DNA of 64,000 bases, taken from positions 1,302,001-1,366,000 of the forward strand of contig ML133503.1 of assembly GCA_003864495.1 (NCBI GenBank), read 5' to 3'. This stretch comes from Nemopilema nomurai. Lineage: Eukaryota > Cnidaria > Scyphozoa > Rhizostomeae > Rhizostomatidae. Shown one piece after another: positions 1 through 13,000 of the stretch; position 1 is the first letter of the stretch; each line of letters begins with the position of its first letter. Made by a program: the position numbers and the translations under genes. The notes below the pieces were generated by a model. That model searched no databases. It was not told where the DNA came from and saw only the letters and a list, made by a program, of their open reading frames with translations.

Positions 1-1308
1 TTCCATTCATTTGCAGCCAATACTAGCATAGATTGTTTGTTATTCGTGTGTCACGTGCTTCGTTGAGTAGTTTTCACATACTCTATCTCGCCCCTCTGTC
101 TATTAAGTGTTGAGGCTTATTGTAGTCAAAGCACCGAACGTGAGAACGTACGGAACTTTTAAGGAGCTTTTGGTACTAATTATGGCATGTTCCTTATAAA
201 AAAGCGTGTATTGAAAAGGATGCATTCTTTCTCCTATACACCTTTCATCGTGGGCGCACGCACTGATGAGCAGTATCATTTTTGCAACAAAATCCTTGAT
301 GCCTTGCTAAAAAAGCCGATAAATTTAAGAATATTAAAATGAGCAAAGTTTGAAAAATTCCAATGAAATCATCTTCTAGTCAGGTGCTGCTAAAAAGAAG
401 CTCTTGTTATGAATACCCTGAAAGCTTCTGTTGTTGCAATGATTTCTCTAAAACAGTCATACTTGCTTCTGCTGACATCAAGCAATCCAGAACTAGCAGA
501 TAGCTGATGAACTGAACGGATATCTGACTGCGGGTGTATGCCTATCGCAAGAAAGGCCAACTTTTTGAAGAACGCGAAAAGGTAAGAAAGGTCTGAGCTT
601 AGGGACATTGATCCTAATGCAACTTTAGATAGAGCCAGCAATTTATATTAATGACCGAAAAAGAGGATTCAATGATGCAACAAGAGCCTATATCGTCATC
701 AAAGCCAGTTTCCCACTATCCATGCCTTCTAATCTTTGCCTCAATTTTCTTCAAAATATTCAGCAAACTTTCAAAGAAAAATGCATCAGTCACTCTTTTC
801 GATAGGCCAGTAGGCATGCAACGTAATGCAAGATGCAACAGGCGAAATTCCTTGCAGGAAACAAGATAAAACTATGTCACAAAATACGGCAGTTTCGAAA
901 CATCAAATAAAAAGAACATTTAAACAAGTCATCAAGTAATCGGTTTCTTTGACAGCAGACGAGGTATTTGCAAATACTTTCATATCAAACTATTTCAGAT
1001 CTTGTGAAAATGGTCCAAAAAGAACTTGCATCAAACGAAAGCAAATAAATCCAGTTGATAATTCCTTTGCTCAAATGTGTTAAGAATTGATAACTTGCAT
1101 TCATATTTTTCGTGCTCTGATAAATGATCCATTGAAATTTCTTAATTAAAACTACAAAATCAATTTAAGGAGATAATTTTGCTCTAGACATGTCAATTTC
1201 TAATACACTCAAAAAATAATTCACCCTGAAATATGAATAATTCACCCCTCCCAAATCTTTCCATGTTTTATTCCCTTAGCTAGCTAAATTCAAAGTCCAT
1301 CTGCAGAA
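1..1308. other. Stretch without a supported gene (3' flank of SAC1)
   Basis: The short open frames on both strands have no recognisable motif and no flanking splice signals matching a family. This is the region downstream of the minus-strand SAC1 gene and holds its 3' untranslated sequence near 1200-1308. Confidence 0.6.
1267..1272 (-). terminator. Poly(A) signal of SAC1
   Basis: An AATAAA hexamer on the minus strand lies about 37 bases past the SAC1 stop codon, a usual distance for the cleavage signal of a short 3' UTR. Confidence 0.5.
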
Positions 1309-4300
1309 CTAGGTGACGATTTCCTTCATCTTCTGGGCAAGTCTAGGTTTGTCGACAAACTCTGTTCCAAATGCGATGACAAAATACAATGTTACCAGGC
1401 AGGAAATTCCCCAAAACAATACATACGCCAACTGCAGGTTGAGGTCGGCTGAAATAAATGTGAAGTAAATTGCGTAAGGGTCAGAAATTACTGAGAAAGT
1501 GATGCTGCAAAAGAAGTTGACAGACAACAAAGTGAAAAAATATGCGAGAGTGATAATGAATGCATGTAATTGAATAACATTAGAAAATAAAATGAGAAAA
1601 GCACATGAATTACACTGAGCATCGATTCAAAGCTATCTATATCGGAGCTATCTATAGAAAATTGACAGGAAAACTCCACTGATTGAAAAAACAAATAGAG
1701 CAGAGGACTGGATCAAGACACATAAATGACAGTGAAATACTTACTTGATGGTATGAGAAGACTTATCAAAAGCATGGAAATGCCAATTAGTAAGATCACC
1801 GGCAACTAAAAAAGAGAAAGCAACTAGTGTTATTACCATGACAAAAGAGGAAGCACCATTGTGGAACAAAATACTTCCTGGGAAAACTTTCGTACTTCTA
1901 TTTGATTAAAAATAAAATGTTCTTGCAACTTAATTGCAGCAAATAAAACTGATAAGGGAAAGTAATATTGCCAACAAAGTTGTCAGGATGAAAACTTTTA
2001 TCATACATGAGAATTACAGAAACGTACAGAATAAACTGAAAGCTTACCGCAAGGAATTTCCAGTCTCTTTTTTCGAAAAATGGAGAGACCTTCTGTCCAG
2101 GGTTCACAATATAATTGCCAAGAAAAAGATCGATGGCATCCTGTATAAACAATTCTTTCATGTTACAAATATATACCCGAAGGAAACTGTCCTTAATCTC
2201 AAAGTACAATTGTTTCGAACATAGAAGTCCTCGATGTTTTTGCACAAACTGGAAGAAAATTCGTCCTCAAAACAAACAATACTTTGCAACTTTCAAGGTG
2301 CTATTAGTTTTAAAGAAAAGGGAGCTTATACTCAACATCTTGTTAAGAAAATGCATTTTAATGTTACAGGAAAAATGAAAGTGAAAATTTTAAGAGCATG
2401 ATTTAAAAGCTTTTCTCAAAAACGTACCTGTCGAAAACCGTCTGAAAAATTATTCTTATAATATCGTATGGCTGAGTTGATACCATCTTGCATCAAACCC
2501 CATTTAGAGCGCTTACCAAATCTGTTATGGAAATCAGAAAGTAAAGAATTTTATCTTAAACAATATAACATAAAACATAAGAACTGTATAATGATAAAGA
2601 TAAAACTGACAGGCAGCAGTTGCCAGACCTAAATAAACACGACTTCCAGAATATGTAATTAAAAGTCAAAATGGAAGAAAAATAGCATATTTTTTACTTC
2701 AAGGATTCCATTTGACAAATATAATGGGATACAAGGTAAAGACTATATGGTTGATATGTTTCTGAAAGAAATTCATGGTTCCAGAACGTCATTATCTTCT
2801 GACAAAACAATATATCTATTGCTTAGTCTGCGTTGTTCAATGACAAAATCCGCAAAATTTTCATATGCAAAGAAAATAACTTGCTTTTTAAATACGAGTT
2901 TTCATTACTAAACGAAAGAATAAGAAGCAAGGATGCATCTGCAAGTAAAATTTCAGAAGCTGGTGTCAAATTAATAAATGCAATTGAATGCCCATTTAGA
3001 ATTTATTTCGCTTCACTCAAATGGCCAATTTCAAAGCAGGTGAGGAAATTAATTTAGCCTTTTACTACTCAAGTGGCAGAAGATGGAAAGTTGATGCAGG
3101 TGAAAGGTATTTATTATTTGCAGAGGAAACTTCGAAAAGATCATCTAATAACCAGCGCAGGTGTAAAGTGAAATGTTTGTATGTGCTATGAAAGAGGCAA
3201 GGGCACACCTGGTAAAGTCTGTCTTGAGAGCGCCAGTTCCACTGTACTGTACGGAGCATGCGTCAGCATTGTCTGCCCATGTGTTTTTGAATATGAATTC
3301 GATCAAGTCGTTAGCAGATATCGACTCTGTTTCGTTCAATATCTTGAAATCCCGCAGCTGCCGTTCCAGAACCCGCCTTGCGATCATGCTCTGAACAACG
3401 TTCGTGCGATCGAGGCAATCAATGCAGTTGGTACGGAAGACACCCGACTGGAGGCACACCATATCTCCTTGGCTGTCTATCTTGAAGTAGCCAAAGCTCT
3501 TGATGCTCTCTTCAATTCTTTCCATCAAAATTGACAGCCGGTGCCATCGCATTTTGCTGCACTCTTTGTGGAAATCAAAGGCAACATATCTTGAATAGGA
3601 AAAAAGAAAGACCGATCAACCTTCTGTTTCATTTGGAAGAATAAATAGAGCATTGAAAGTTCTTCTAACAGCAAAATAATCTTCTTCTTTACTATGAAAG
3701 GAATCAATTAAAGATCGGTTTTGATTAATCAATGCTATTGCAAAACCTTAATGGTAGAGAGTGGCATGTTTATTGCAAAGATCGAGAGGGGATGCACCCT
3801 TACCGGAGCTGAGATTCCGGGTAGCCGGAAGACTTGACGGCACTGGAAAACTGATCCCCCAGGGCCTTTTCGCTTCCTTTGGTATCAATCTATGGAGAAT
3901 AAATCTGGTTATTACTGGTCGGCATATTTGCAAAATGACAAAATTATCAGCATATCCGGTTCTTGCAATGCGCAAAAAATACAAGAAAAATTAATTAGAG
4001 CAATCAAAACAACATTGAAAACGTTTGACTGTCTAAGAACCGAAGAAGTTTGTAGTAGTCTTTAACGCATTAGATTCAAACATGAAAAATATGTAAGCAT
4101 TAACGAGCATCGTGACAACAAGAATATATTTCAAGAATAAAAAGAGATCATTTCTATTTACAAATCACATAGAAAAACTTTTAAAAGCCACTTTGTTGAT
4201 TCAACCTACCAGGTTGATTAAAACTTGATCACCATAGAAAATGATCTGATTATCAAAATGCTGCTGGAACGCTTTTCTCTGCAATACAAAAATAAGAAAC

Positions 4301-7300
4301 ATAAATATGAAGCTCGAATCCAATCTACTGAGGAAGGTTATTACCCTGTTTTAAATCGTCATTGCATAGCAAAGCAAAGTTCACTCCACTCCACAGCTAG
4401 TTGACGAATAAATATTCATATTATGAGGTAGAGGGCAAAAACGTTATTAGCCTCTGATCAATCGGCCATCTATAGCGACAGTCTACCTGTGGAGATTAAA
4501 AGACTTAAAACAAATTAAAACAATAAAGAAACTGCTTTGTCTCCAAACTACTTTTAACTATGTTTCTTATCACACTTGAACTGCCTTGGTACTGAAGTTT
4601 ATCTATTGACGTTTGCATTAAAATTGATGCTACTCACGTGGTCAAGGTGTGTTGCAAGCAAAGGCCTTGGTTTGTATTTCAAGCAGGGCTTTTGTGTCCA
4701 AAACAATGGAATAGACCCTCTAGTCTAGAAAGAAAGTAGTATGAGTGTTTCATATCTTTTTTCACTTTCTGCTGTCGGAATTAAACAAACTGTTGGGGAA
4801 AAAATTTGACGAAAGACAACAATTAGGGGCACTTGACTAGGATATGCATTCTATTGCAGATTCCATCAACAATTTTTCAAGAATGCTTTTCTAGCAAAGT
4901 ACCAGAAAAAACTTAGAAAACTCTTTCATCCCTTACACACTCTAGCTGATTGAAGAATTTCAAGAAATCAAAAGCATTGTGCTATATTTGTATATGAGTG
5001 AAACTCTTATCCAATTGAAACTTGAAATACATAGTTTGGATGTGAATTTCTATCCAAGCCAAATACTTAACTTGGAATAAAAGCAAGGAAACCTAGTCAA
5101 ATACTCAAAGCTTACATAAATTAGGCCAAGCACTCAATAGAAATAAAATTGAGTAGAGACAGACTGGTAGCAAAATAGGTCAATTCTTAATTGAAGAGCC
5201 TTTTCATTTACAAATAAGAATTGAGCCATGCTCAACAACCTGAACATAAGAAGAGCATTCCCCTTGATAGCAAACGATCTGTTCTGTTTCAACATAGTTG
5301 GCTACTTCCCCATCACCATCAATGCCTCTCATGTAGTAGCGGGTACCTGATGACAAACAAATGTTATAAACACACAGCATTTGATTGTTATCTCTCCAAA
5401 CAAGCATATGGGAATCATAATTTTGTTTCATGTAATTCCTAACCATTTTTATTGAAAGCAAATTACTTCACAAAGCAGCTCTTTATAAAAGGGCATAATA
5501 TTACCAGTAAAATCAAGCTTACATTGCATCAGAGTTAAACCAGAAATATGTAATGTTCAATTTTTGAAATTATTCATAAGCAAAGTTGAGGTCCTCCTTG
5601 AAGAGGATTCAGCTGAACAAAGAGATCCTATTACCATAGCAAAACTTGCTTAGTAAAGATAATTGGAAGACCTCATTTTCAAAGTCCTTGAACAAAATAA
5701 CCATCCATGATATGTGATAAAATATTTGAAGCATGTCATTGTTTGATAATAGAGCATCAATATCACATACCAGCACGGTAACAACTTCTTCTTGAAATCA
5801 AAGCAAGATCAAATGAATGCTGCTTGATATTGCATTTTCTTATTGAGACAACTAATCAAGTCAAGTTAAAATAATTTTGACAAATTTTCAATAAGTGTTA
5901 TATATTGTCATATGCATATGAATACATTCTTGTTCACCTTATGTTACCCTGTCAAATTGCAATTCAAAGCTAGTTATCAAGTCTGTATTGTTAGCAAAGT
6001 GACAGTTATTTTAAACAAAAAGCTGCATGTTTGGTGAAGCCTTTTGATGCTTGCATAATGACATTCAATAGGTTCATTAGATTCAATACATTCAAATGGG
6101 AACAAAACCTCTATAGAACAGAAATTTACTAGCCACTATTCATGGTCCTAACAATTCATACAATTCATGGTACTTTACAAAAATTTCCATAATATTTTCA
6201 TAAAAGAAAAAATATGTCCCTTCTCTGGAAAGTGAAAAGACAATGAATTTTTAAGATGAATCAATTTTCAAAACAAAGTAAAAAAATTGGATTGGCAGCA
6301 AATTCCAAGATTGCACATAATTCTTAAAGAAATAACCCCATTTGCATCAATCATTAACAGGCATACCACATATGCTTTGGTTAGGCTGAAAGGATACAAC
6401 CTTGAGTGACAGGAAGGACAAATTTGGAAAGCTAAAACAAGTAGAAAGAACAGTTTAGAGCATGGTATGAAAAATTCTCTACAAATTATTTTGTGACACT
6501 GACACCCTAAGATACAAACATACATTGCTACTAGGAAAACAGGTTTAAAGGGGCACAAATTCATACATTTCTTGAGTTAAATAAGGCTAGCTTAGACAAA
6601 CCTCAGGTTGGATAGCCAGGATTTTTAGGAGGTGATGATTCCAAACAAACCTTGGATCAGCCTAAAACCAAGGATTTATCAGCCTAAAATTTTTGCAATG
6701 TTCAAAAAGACAGAAAAATAACAATGACTTTAAGTGCAATATAACATACATTTTAGTATAATCAAAGTTTTCATAATCCTCATCAGGATCTACAGTGATG
6801 TTGAAAATTCAAACAACATTGTCTGTAAGGGCTGCAACAACATTGTTAGTATAACAAGGTAAAAGAGAGTTTAATGGAAGAAGGTGTGATAAAACACTAC
6901 TAGGAAATTGAAGTTTGAAAGAAATTAATAATGCTTTACCCTTTCAAACAATGGACTGAAGCTAAAATCCATTGTTGTATTATGCAACCTTTGCAGTGTG
7001 TGGGTAAGATCATAAGTGTATGAAAAATAGAAGCCATCATTCTGTAGCATAGACTTCACCATCTGCATGAATACTTTATTATCTCTTGTCTGGAAGACAA
7101 AGTAAAAGCCAATCAAAAAATAAAATTAAAAAACTAAGAAAACAAATCACATCAATTTACAAATTATATTGCTGTATTAGCAACTTTTAAGAAATCCCCA
7201 GCTTCGAAACAGTCCCATTTCTCCCATGTTATGTTGTTTGAAATTTGCTTTACATGCTATGCAATGCTAATCCATTTCTAAATGCAAACGATACAATATG

Positions 7301-8415
7301 AAGGATGGTTGAACTTTATTGAAAATTTGAGAACTTCACATACCTGCTCTTCAGTTAGGTGCAGAATACTTTTAGGAAATGGTACCATCTCAGCATCTTT
7401 TATTTGCCAAATTTCATGACCATTGAGAATTCCAACCAATTTTCTTTTTGTTATTATCAATAGGTATGGACCTGAAAAACACAGCTTCTATGATTGAACC
7501 ATATGTGTTATCCAGAATCAAACAGAGGTGTGATTATCTATCATGGGTTCAAAACAATGCATGATATTTTGGCTTGATAAATGATGGAAAAAATTACCTG
7601 GAAGCAGATGAATTATCCCAAGGATTCCACATATTTCCTGACTCTCAGAATCTCGAGGAATCTGACCAACATTATCTAAATGCATGAAAATTCAATTAAA
7701 CAAATGCAGATTAACGGTACTAAAAAAGGAAGGAATATACTAAAGCAATGAAGAGAATAAAAACATTGTTCCCTAATAGGAAAATTCTTATCATATTTTT
7801 ATCAAAAAAGAATTTTAAGCAAAGCAATTTACATACCTGTTAACAGTAGTTCTTGTGTTACTCTGTCAATTTCTAAAATTTTTGTTGATGAATTGTCTGA
7901 ATCTAGTGGCTGCACATAAAATTTGTCACTTGCAGTGTGCCTGCAAACAAAATATCAAACAGTAATTCTGTTCTCAAGAATAAATAAAAACACCTACATA
8001 TATATATTAACAATGAAAATCAGGAGTGCAAATGACTAGGCTGGAAATACTGTAAACGATTGGAATCACAAGCATTGAAGTAAATTTTCGTTTTTTACAT
8101 AGCACTCTTCACATTATATATCTAGGTGTGGATCAGAAAAAAGCTATTGAATAAATGGTGATATTGATTGGCTGTTGGTTTACTGAATCTAGCTTAAGTG
8201 ATGAGGCAAAATGTTTAAGTTTGGAAGGGTTTATACAACCGAGTTATAACCGATTCTGTGCATGATTCAATATAAGAAATATTTTCGCTATCAAATATTT
8301 CAAAAACGTGTAAACACTAAAACTCTAAGCAGAAAATAATTTCAAATTACGCTGGGAAGCAAAAAATATTGATCACTTACAGCCTCAGCAATTTATATAC
8401 AGAGTTCTCCCCCAT
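1309..8415 (-). CDS. SACM1L: SAC1 phosphoinositide phosphatase, 17 exons, 594 aa
   Basis: This is the ER/Golgi membrane lipid phosphatase that dephosphorylates PI4P and related phosphoinositides. Exons in coding order: 8381-8415, 7837-7940, 7598-7675, 7344-7471, 6940-7089, 6602-6661, 6401-6431, 5771-5851, 5240-5346, 4638-4724, 4210-4278, 3804-3889, 3209-3589, 2428-2521, 2048-2140, 1745-1805, 1309-1448. The sum is 1785 nt and all phases agree. The SacN half carries [37 protein letters not shown] and LISRRSC follow. The catalytic CX5R is CIDCLDRTN at about residues 394-402, in the largest exon. Two C-terminal membrane segments come from exons 16 ([18 protein letters not shown]) and 17 ([20 protein letters not shown]). 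The length fits the family (human 587 aa). Exon 7 is only 31 nt, and its junction with exon 8 is the least certain. The tail does not end in the dilysine signal of vertebrate SAC1. Confidence 0.95.
6753..6831 (-). pseudogene. Exon-like fragment with an in-frame stop, inside a SAC1 intron
   Basis: In the intron between SAC1 exons 5 and 6 the minus strand has an acceptor-like TTGCAG, then a frame ending in [17 protein letters not shown], then a strong GTATGT donor. A TGA at 6809-6811 breaks the frame. The acidic and aromatic peptide reads like protein, but it matches no part of SAC1 and I do not recognise it. It may be a decayed exon, an alternative poison exon, or chance. Confidence 0.25.
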
Positions 8416-9970
8416 CGCTAAACCGAGAGGGTACTTTTCACAGACAAAGTCGACTGATATTTATTGCCTCGTTTCTAGTTGACTGGAGAGAGGTTAGATA
8501 CAAGGTGGCGTGACTCTAATGAGATTATAGAGAATTACCAATGATTATTTGCTTGTAATTTTTTAATTATTGGTTCAAACGAAACATGCTGTAACTTATT
8601 CAAAACAATGCTACCGATTGTAAGGAGACCTCAAGTTATGCGCGGACTCCCACACCCATTTCATTTCAATTATTGCTCTTCATCCAAAGTCACAGACCGC
8701 AAACAGTTGGTGCTCGATTTCTCTTTGAGTTTTTCTGTAGAAGACTATTTTGAATTTCTTGTTTTGTACATGCAATTAAAAGTGGTCATTCATCCTGCTT
8801 GCATCCTATTGCGAGGTTTACCGGCAAGTCTACTGGATATTGTCACAATTGACAAAGTTTGTATTTCTAGAGTAATAAACCAAAGAAAATATTATTGGAA
8901 ATTTGCAAGAAAATAAGAAATCCTTTATTCCTAACAAATAACGTGAGCATTCTTTCAAAGCTAACCAAGGCCCGACCAGCTTACTCGAAGATACCAGAAG
9001 CATATCTTGGCATAAGACGTCGTAAAATGTAAATATGATCTTGCTAATCTTGCTTTTAGCACACGTTAAAGAAAACCATTAATTCTTAAAAAGCATCTTA
9101 TATTTAAGCATTATTTACTAAAGTTCCTGAATACGTTCTCAGTGCTAGCCTTCAATGGTGATAGATTCCACATTAATATCGGTCTAACATGATTGAAACG
9201 AACCATTGTTGGTGGAACAGAAGTTCTAAACTGAAAAGGCATCCAACACGAAACTCACCAGGGTGCTAGTTTTGCGGTGGTTCTCCTACGTAAATAGCAT
9301 CATTTAAACCCTACTTTGGCTTGGTACTGACGTAGAAGGAGAATTGGTTTCGTTCAATATGCAAGAAACATCTCATCGCTTCTGAAAACAGTACTTCATT
9401 GTTGGCGATTTAATGAATTTATAATTATAAAATCTTTTGCATATGCTAATCGGAATGTTACCATTTATATTCCTCAGGCAACTTGGCATTCACGGTGCCA
9501 AAGCAGCTTCACTCGCACTAACTTTACAAAGTCACTCTTTTTACTGGGCTAGAAGTAACTCCTTCCTTGCCGGTCATTGCGTCATAATTCATCAGAACCC
9601 CCGTGTCAGCGTGACAACGGGAAGCAATAAGAAGCTGTCAAATAACATGAATAGTTAAGCGCCTGGGTTTTTCAAATAGTTGCCATTTAGGATTCGGTTG
9701 TTTCCGAAACTGAAAGAATAATCAGAAACATGAGTTTTAGGTAAGTGCTATGTTATATGAATTCACTTGCTTTTTTTAAATGAATTTATCCGATTACTTA
9801 AAGCCTTCCTATTTGATTATTGATGTTTTGCTCTAAAATCTCCTTGAAATGACATTGTTGAGTTAAATGACATGAATTTATTGGACATCTGGAACATTAA
9901 ACTAATTTTTCTTCAATGAATCAAATTCGTCATTCAAAAGCGGCAAGACATGTTTATTAATAAAAAGTAG
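8416..9970. other. Divergent intergenic region between SAC1 and the plus-strand receptor
   Basis: This lies between the SAC1 start codon (minus) and the first receptor exon (plus), so it should hold both promoters. The longest open frame (8608-8916, +) has no recognisable domain. Nothing else is supported. Confidence 0.5.
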
Positions 9971-9977
9971 TATAAAA
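9971..9977 (+). promoter_or_regulatory. TATA box of the plus-strand Cys-loop receptor
   Basis: TATAAAA lies 61 bases before the proposed ATG at 10038. This places a start site near 10000 with a short 5' UTR and supports 10038 as the first coding exon. Confidence 0.45.
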
Positions 9978-10037
9978 AGTTCCTTTATCTCCATACTAAA
10001 TAATCTCGTTTTTTGGAAAACTTTCGTTCCGTCCAGA

Positions 10038-13000
10038 ATGTTTTATAAAGAAAAGTTGAGGAATGAAACGCATCATTGTAAGGCTTTCATCATTGCTCAA
10101 GTAACTGTGTCTGCATTTTTCTGCAGAGGTTTGTTGGCTGCTGCGGTTGTGATTTCGGTGCAGTTAACAGGTATGAAACTAAGAATTTTCGCTTCACCAC
10201 GAAGAATGCATATCAAAAGTGCTTTCTATTTCAACAGATAAAATATAAAATAATATTTTCTATGGGAACGATTGTTATCAAAGGCTCCTTTGCTCTAGAT
10301 CATAGAAACACTGGACATGAAATTTTGTAGCTATAAGTTTGGTTTGATACTGATATTCCGATCGCAATCTTTGCTGCGTGGTGAACTGGCAGGTGAAAAC
10401 CAGGGGAAATATCTTTTATGAAACTAGCTAAAAAACTTCTTCTGTAAACGACTAAGGGCAGAATGCTTAATGTACATATCACCTGTTTACTTTCATTGAT
10501 AGCGTAAGTTTGTTAAAAACTTGCAAATCTCAATTTCTTTCTAAAAAGTTTATGTTACGTATATCAGCTGTTGTCACTTGTTTGCTTTCTTGTTCTCCGC
10601 TTTTTGGGATTCAATGTTAATGAACCATAAATAGAAATGTTAGGAGAATAAGAAGAAACACAGCTATGTAATTTTGACTCACATTTCATTGTTTACCTGA
10701 ATGTTAAGAATGCATCGCCTGGTCTTGGTTTGACAAGCCAATTAGCAATGACATGATTCTTCTTTTAATCGTGGCACGCGTAAACAATTGTTTACATCAA
10801 TTAGTGCAAAACTGATGGCTATATACCGACCTTTAAAAGCGACACAGCCCAATAAATATGGAATAACAGCATCAAAAGAAACCTTGTCTTTGAAATGACT
10901 TGTTCTACTTCCATCTAGATGTCTACTGAATTGAAAACGATGTCTACCTAAATCATGTTTATGTAAAATTGCAGGTGTTTTGTTGCAGAAAGATTCCAAG
11001 CAGCTCTCCAGATTCCTGAAAAGCCTTGCTGCTCAGGGCTACGATAGAAGCATTCGGCCCGATCATGACAAAGGTTTTCATCGATGATAATATTGATCTT
11101 GGAATGCTATTAAATGTGTTACATTGGAAAAGCACTTTCGACTTGACTTGGGCCATTCTTATAAGGAAAATTTAAATTTGTTTTAAGTTATTACTTTCAA
11201 ATTTTACTCTACAACCTTGTTATCCATGTTCACTTTCACCTTGAAATAAACACAGGTTGTAAATCTTACGTATCATTCTGTATCTGCTAAAGCACTTGCA
11301 CTAAGAAAGCATATGAAACTTTTACCTTGATAAAGCCATGGAGATGAAAAGCTGATACAGAGTATAAATAAGCATTGTTTTCTTCTGTTCCTAGCAACGA
11401 AGATTTCCATACAAATTGGGTTACTTGCATTCGGCCCTGTTGACCTCCAGACGATGGTAGGTTAGTTTAATACTTCTCTTTTGGATGAAATTAAATTTGT
11501 CAAAGTTGCGTGGGAACCCTTCTATTTTGCAAAAATTCTTAATATTGTACCAGAAGACACAATTATTCTAATACATTCATGAATGATTCTTCTAAAAAAT
11601 GAAAGAAAAGAGACAAAATAAATACAATAGACTGGCTTGATTAGTGTCTGAACAGCTTCTAAGTGCCTTATTTTCAGTTAGATTCTTTAAGAGTGCTAAT
11701 CCGTTTTATTAATGTCTCGAGTCGAGAATATATACAAACCATTCTTGCTTAAACAGTCAATGCGAAGTGACATTCTGCTGCGTCTCTGGTGGCACGACAA
11801 AAGACTTGCTTTTGACAACGACACTGTGTTGACACTCTCCGACAACCCAGACCCACTTTTTTGGATACCTGATGTGTATATATTCAATGCCTTGAAGACA
11901 AAGAGCCACACGGCTTTAAAGAAAAACTTTCGAGTTAAAGTTGGACCCGGTGGAGATGTCTATGTTAGTTGCAGGTTTGTAGGTTCAATTTTCCATGCAA
12001 TGTCTGATGTCAAATGTTTTATTCAAAGTATGGTGTCAGATTTAACTTGAATATTCAATTTTACTAAACTGTATTTCTAACCACTGAGAGTGTCTGCGAA
12101 AGTATTCTTGAGCAATGAAACGAAAATTGAGCGTAAAATTTTCATTAAAATCCTCATCCAACAAAAAAATTTGCAACCATGCTTCTGGTATCATGATATG
12201 AAATAAAGGAAACTATAGTTTCTTCTTAGATTAATGTTGAGGCAATTTGCGACATGGATCTTAAATGTTTTGACCTCAAAGGAAATTTTAAATTTTTAGC
12301 ACGAAATAAAACACGAAATTTAAAAAAAAAATTGTGACCCCAAGGAAAGTTTGCTCCAAGATCTTAAATGATTTTAAAATTGAAGATAAAATGATAGAAG
12401 TTTATATCTGAGTCAACAAGTCAGTTTAGTATCAATAGTCGTATTCTGATAAATGTGCCTCAGTGTGGAACTAAAACACTCAGCTTAAAAAGTCACTTTT
12501 TCATGTTCTTTAGGTTGACAATCGATTTCTCTTGTGAAATGAACTTTAAGCTGTTTCCAATGGACACTCAGATCTGCTCGATGAACTTGGAAAGCTGTGA
12601 GTAATTCATAAATTCGAATATAAGTTAATCATTCTATTTCTAATCAATCATTCTGAATAAGAGTTAAGCTTTAATGGTGAAATAAGTTGAAAATTACAAA
12701 AATTGCAAAGATAACGTGTGAAAAAGGAAATTAGATTGCTAAGCTTTGCATGTCAGATACACAATAATTGCTTCTAGAGTGGTAATGGATTCAAAATTTA
12801 TCAAGCCAGTGTTTTAGCAAAGCAGTCATTATCGCCAGTCTCCTATTGAGCTTGCTCGAATGCACTCTAGCACATAACTACGTCTTTGCATAATTTTAAG
12901 GAAAGTCAAATGAGTGGTTTTAGGAAGAATAACATTTTTTATGGAGCTATCCCTCTTACCACAAAAGCACTTTTTGATAATTAAATCTTGACATTCATGT

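Noticed and set aside
2115..2378. Overlapping plus-strand frames opposite SAC1
   Set aside because: They are antisense to the exon encoding AIDLFLGNY and its flanking intron and have no splice or domain support.
8608..8916. 102-codon plus-strand frame between SAC1 and the receptor
   Set aside because: No signal peptide, domain or exon structure; the composition resembles random AT-rich frames.
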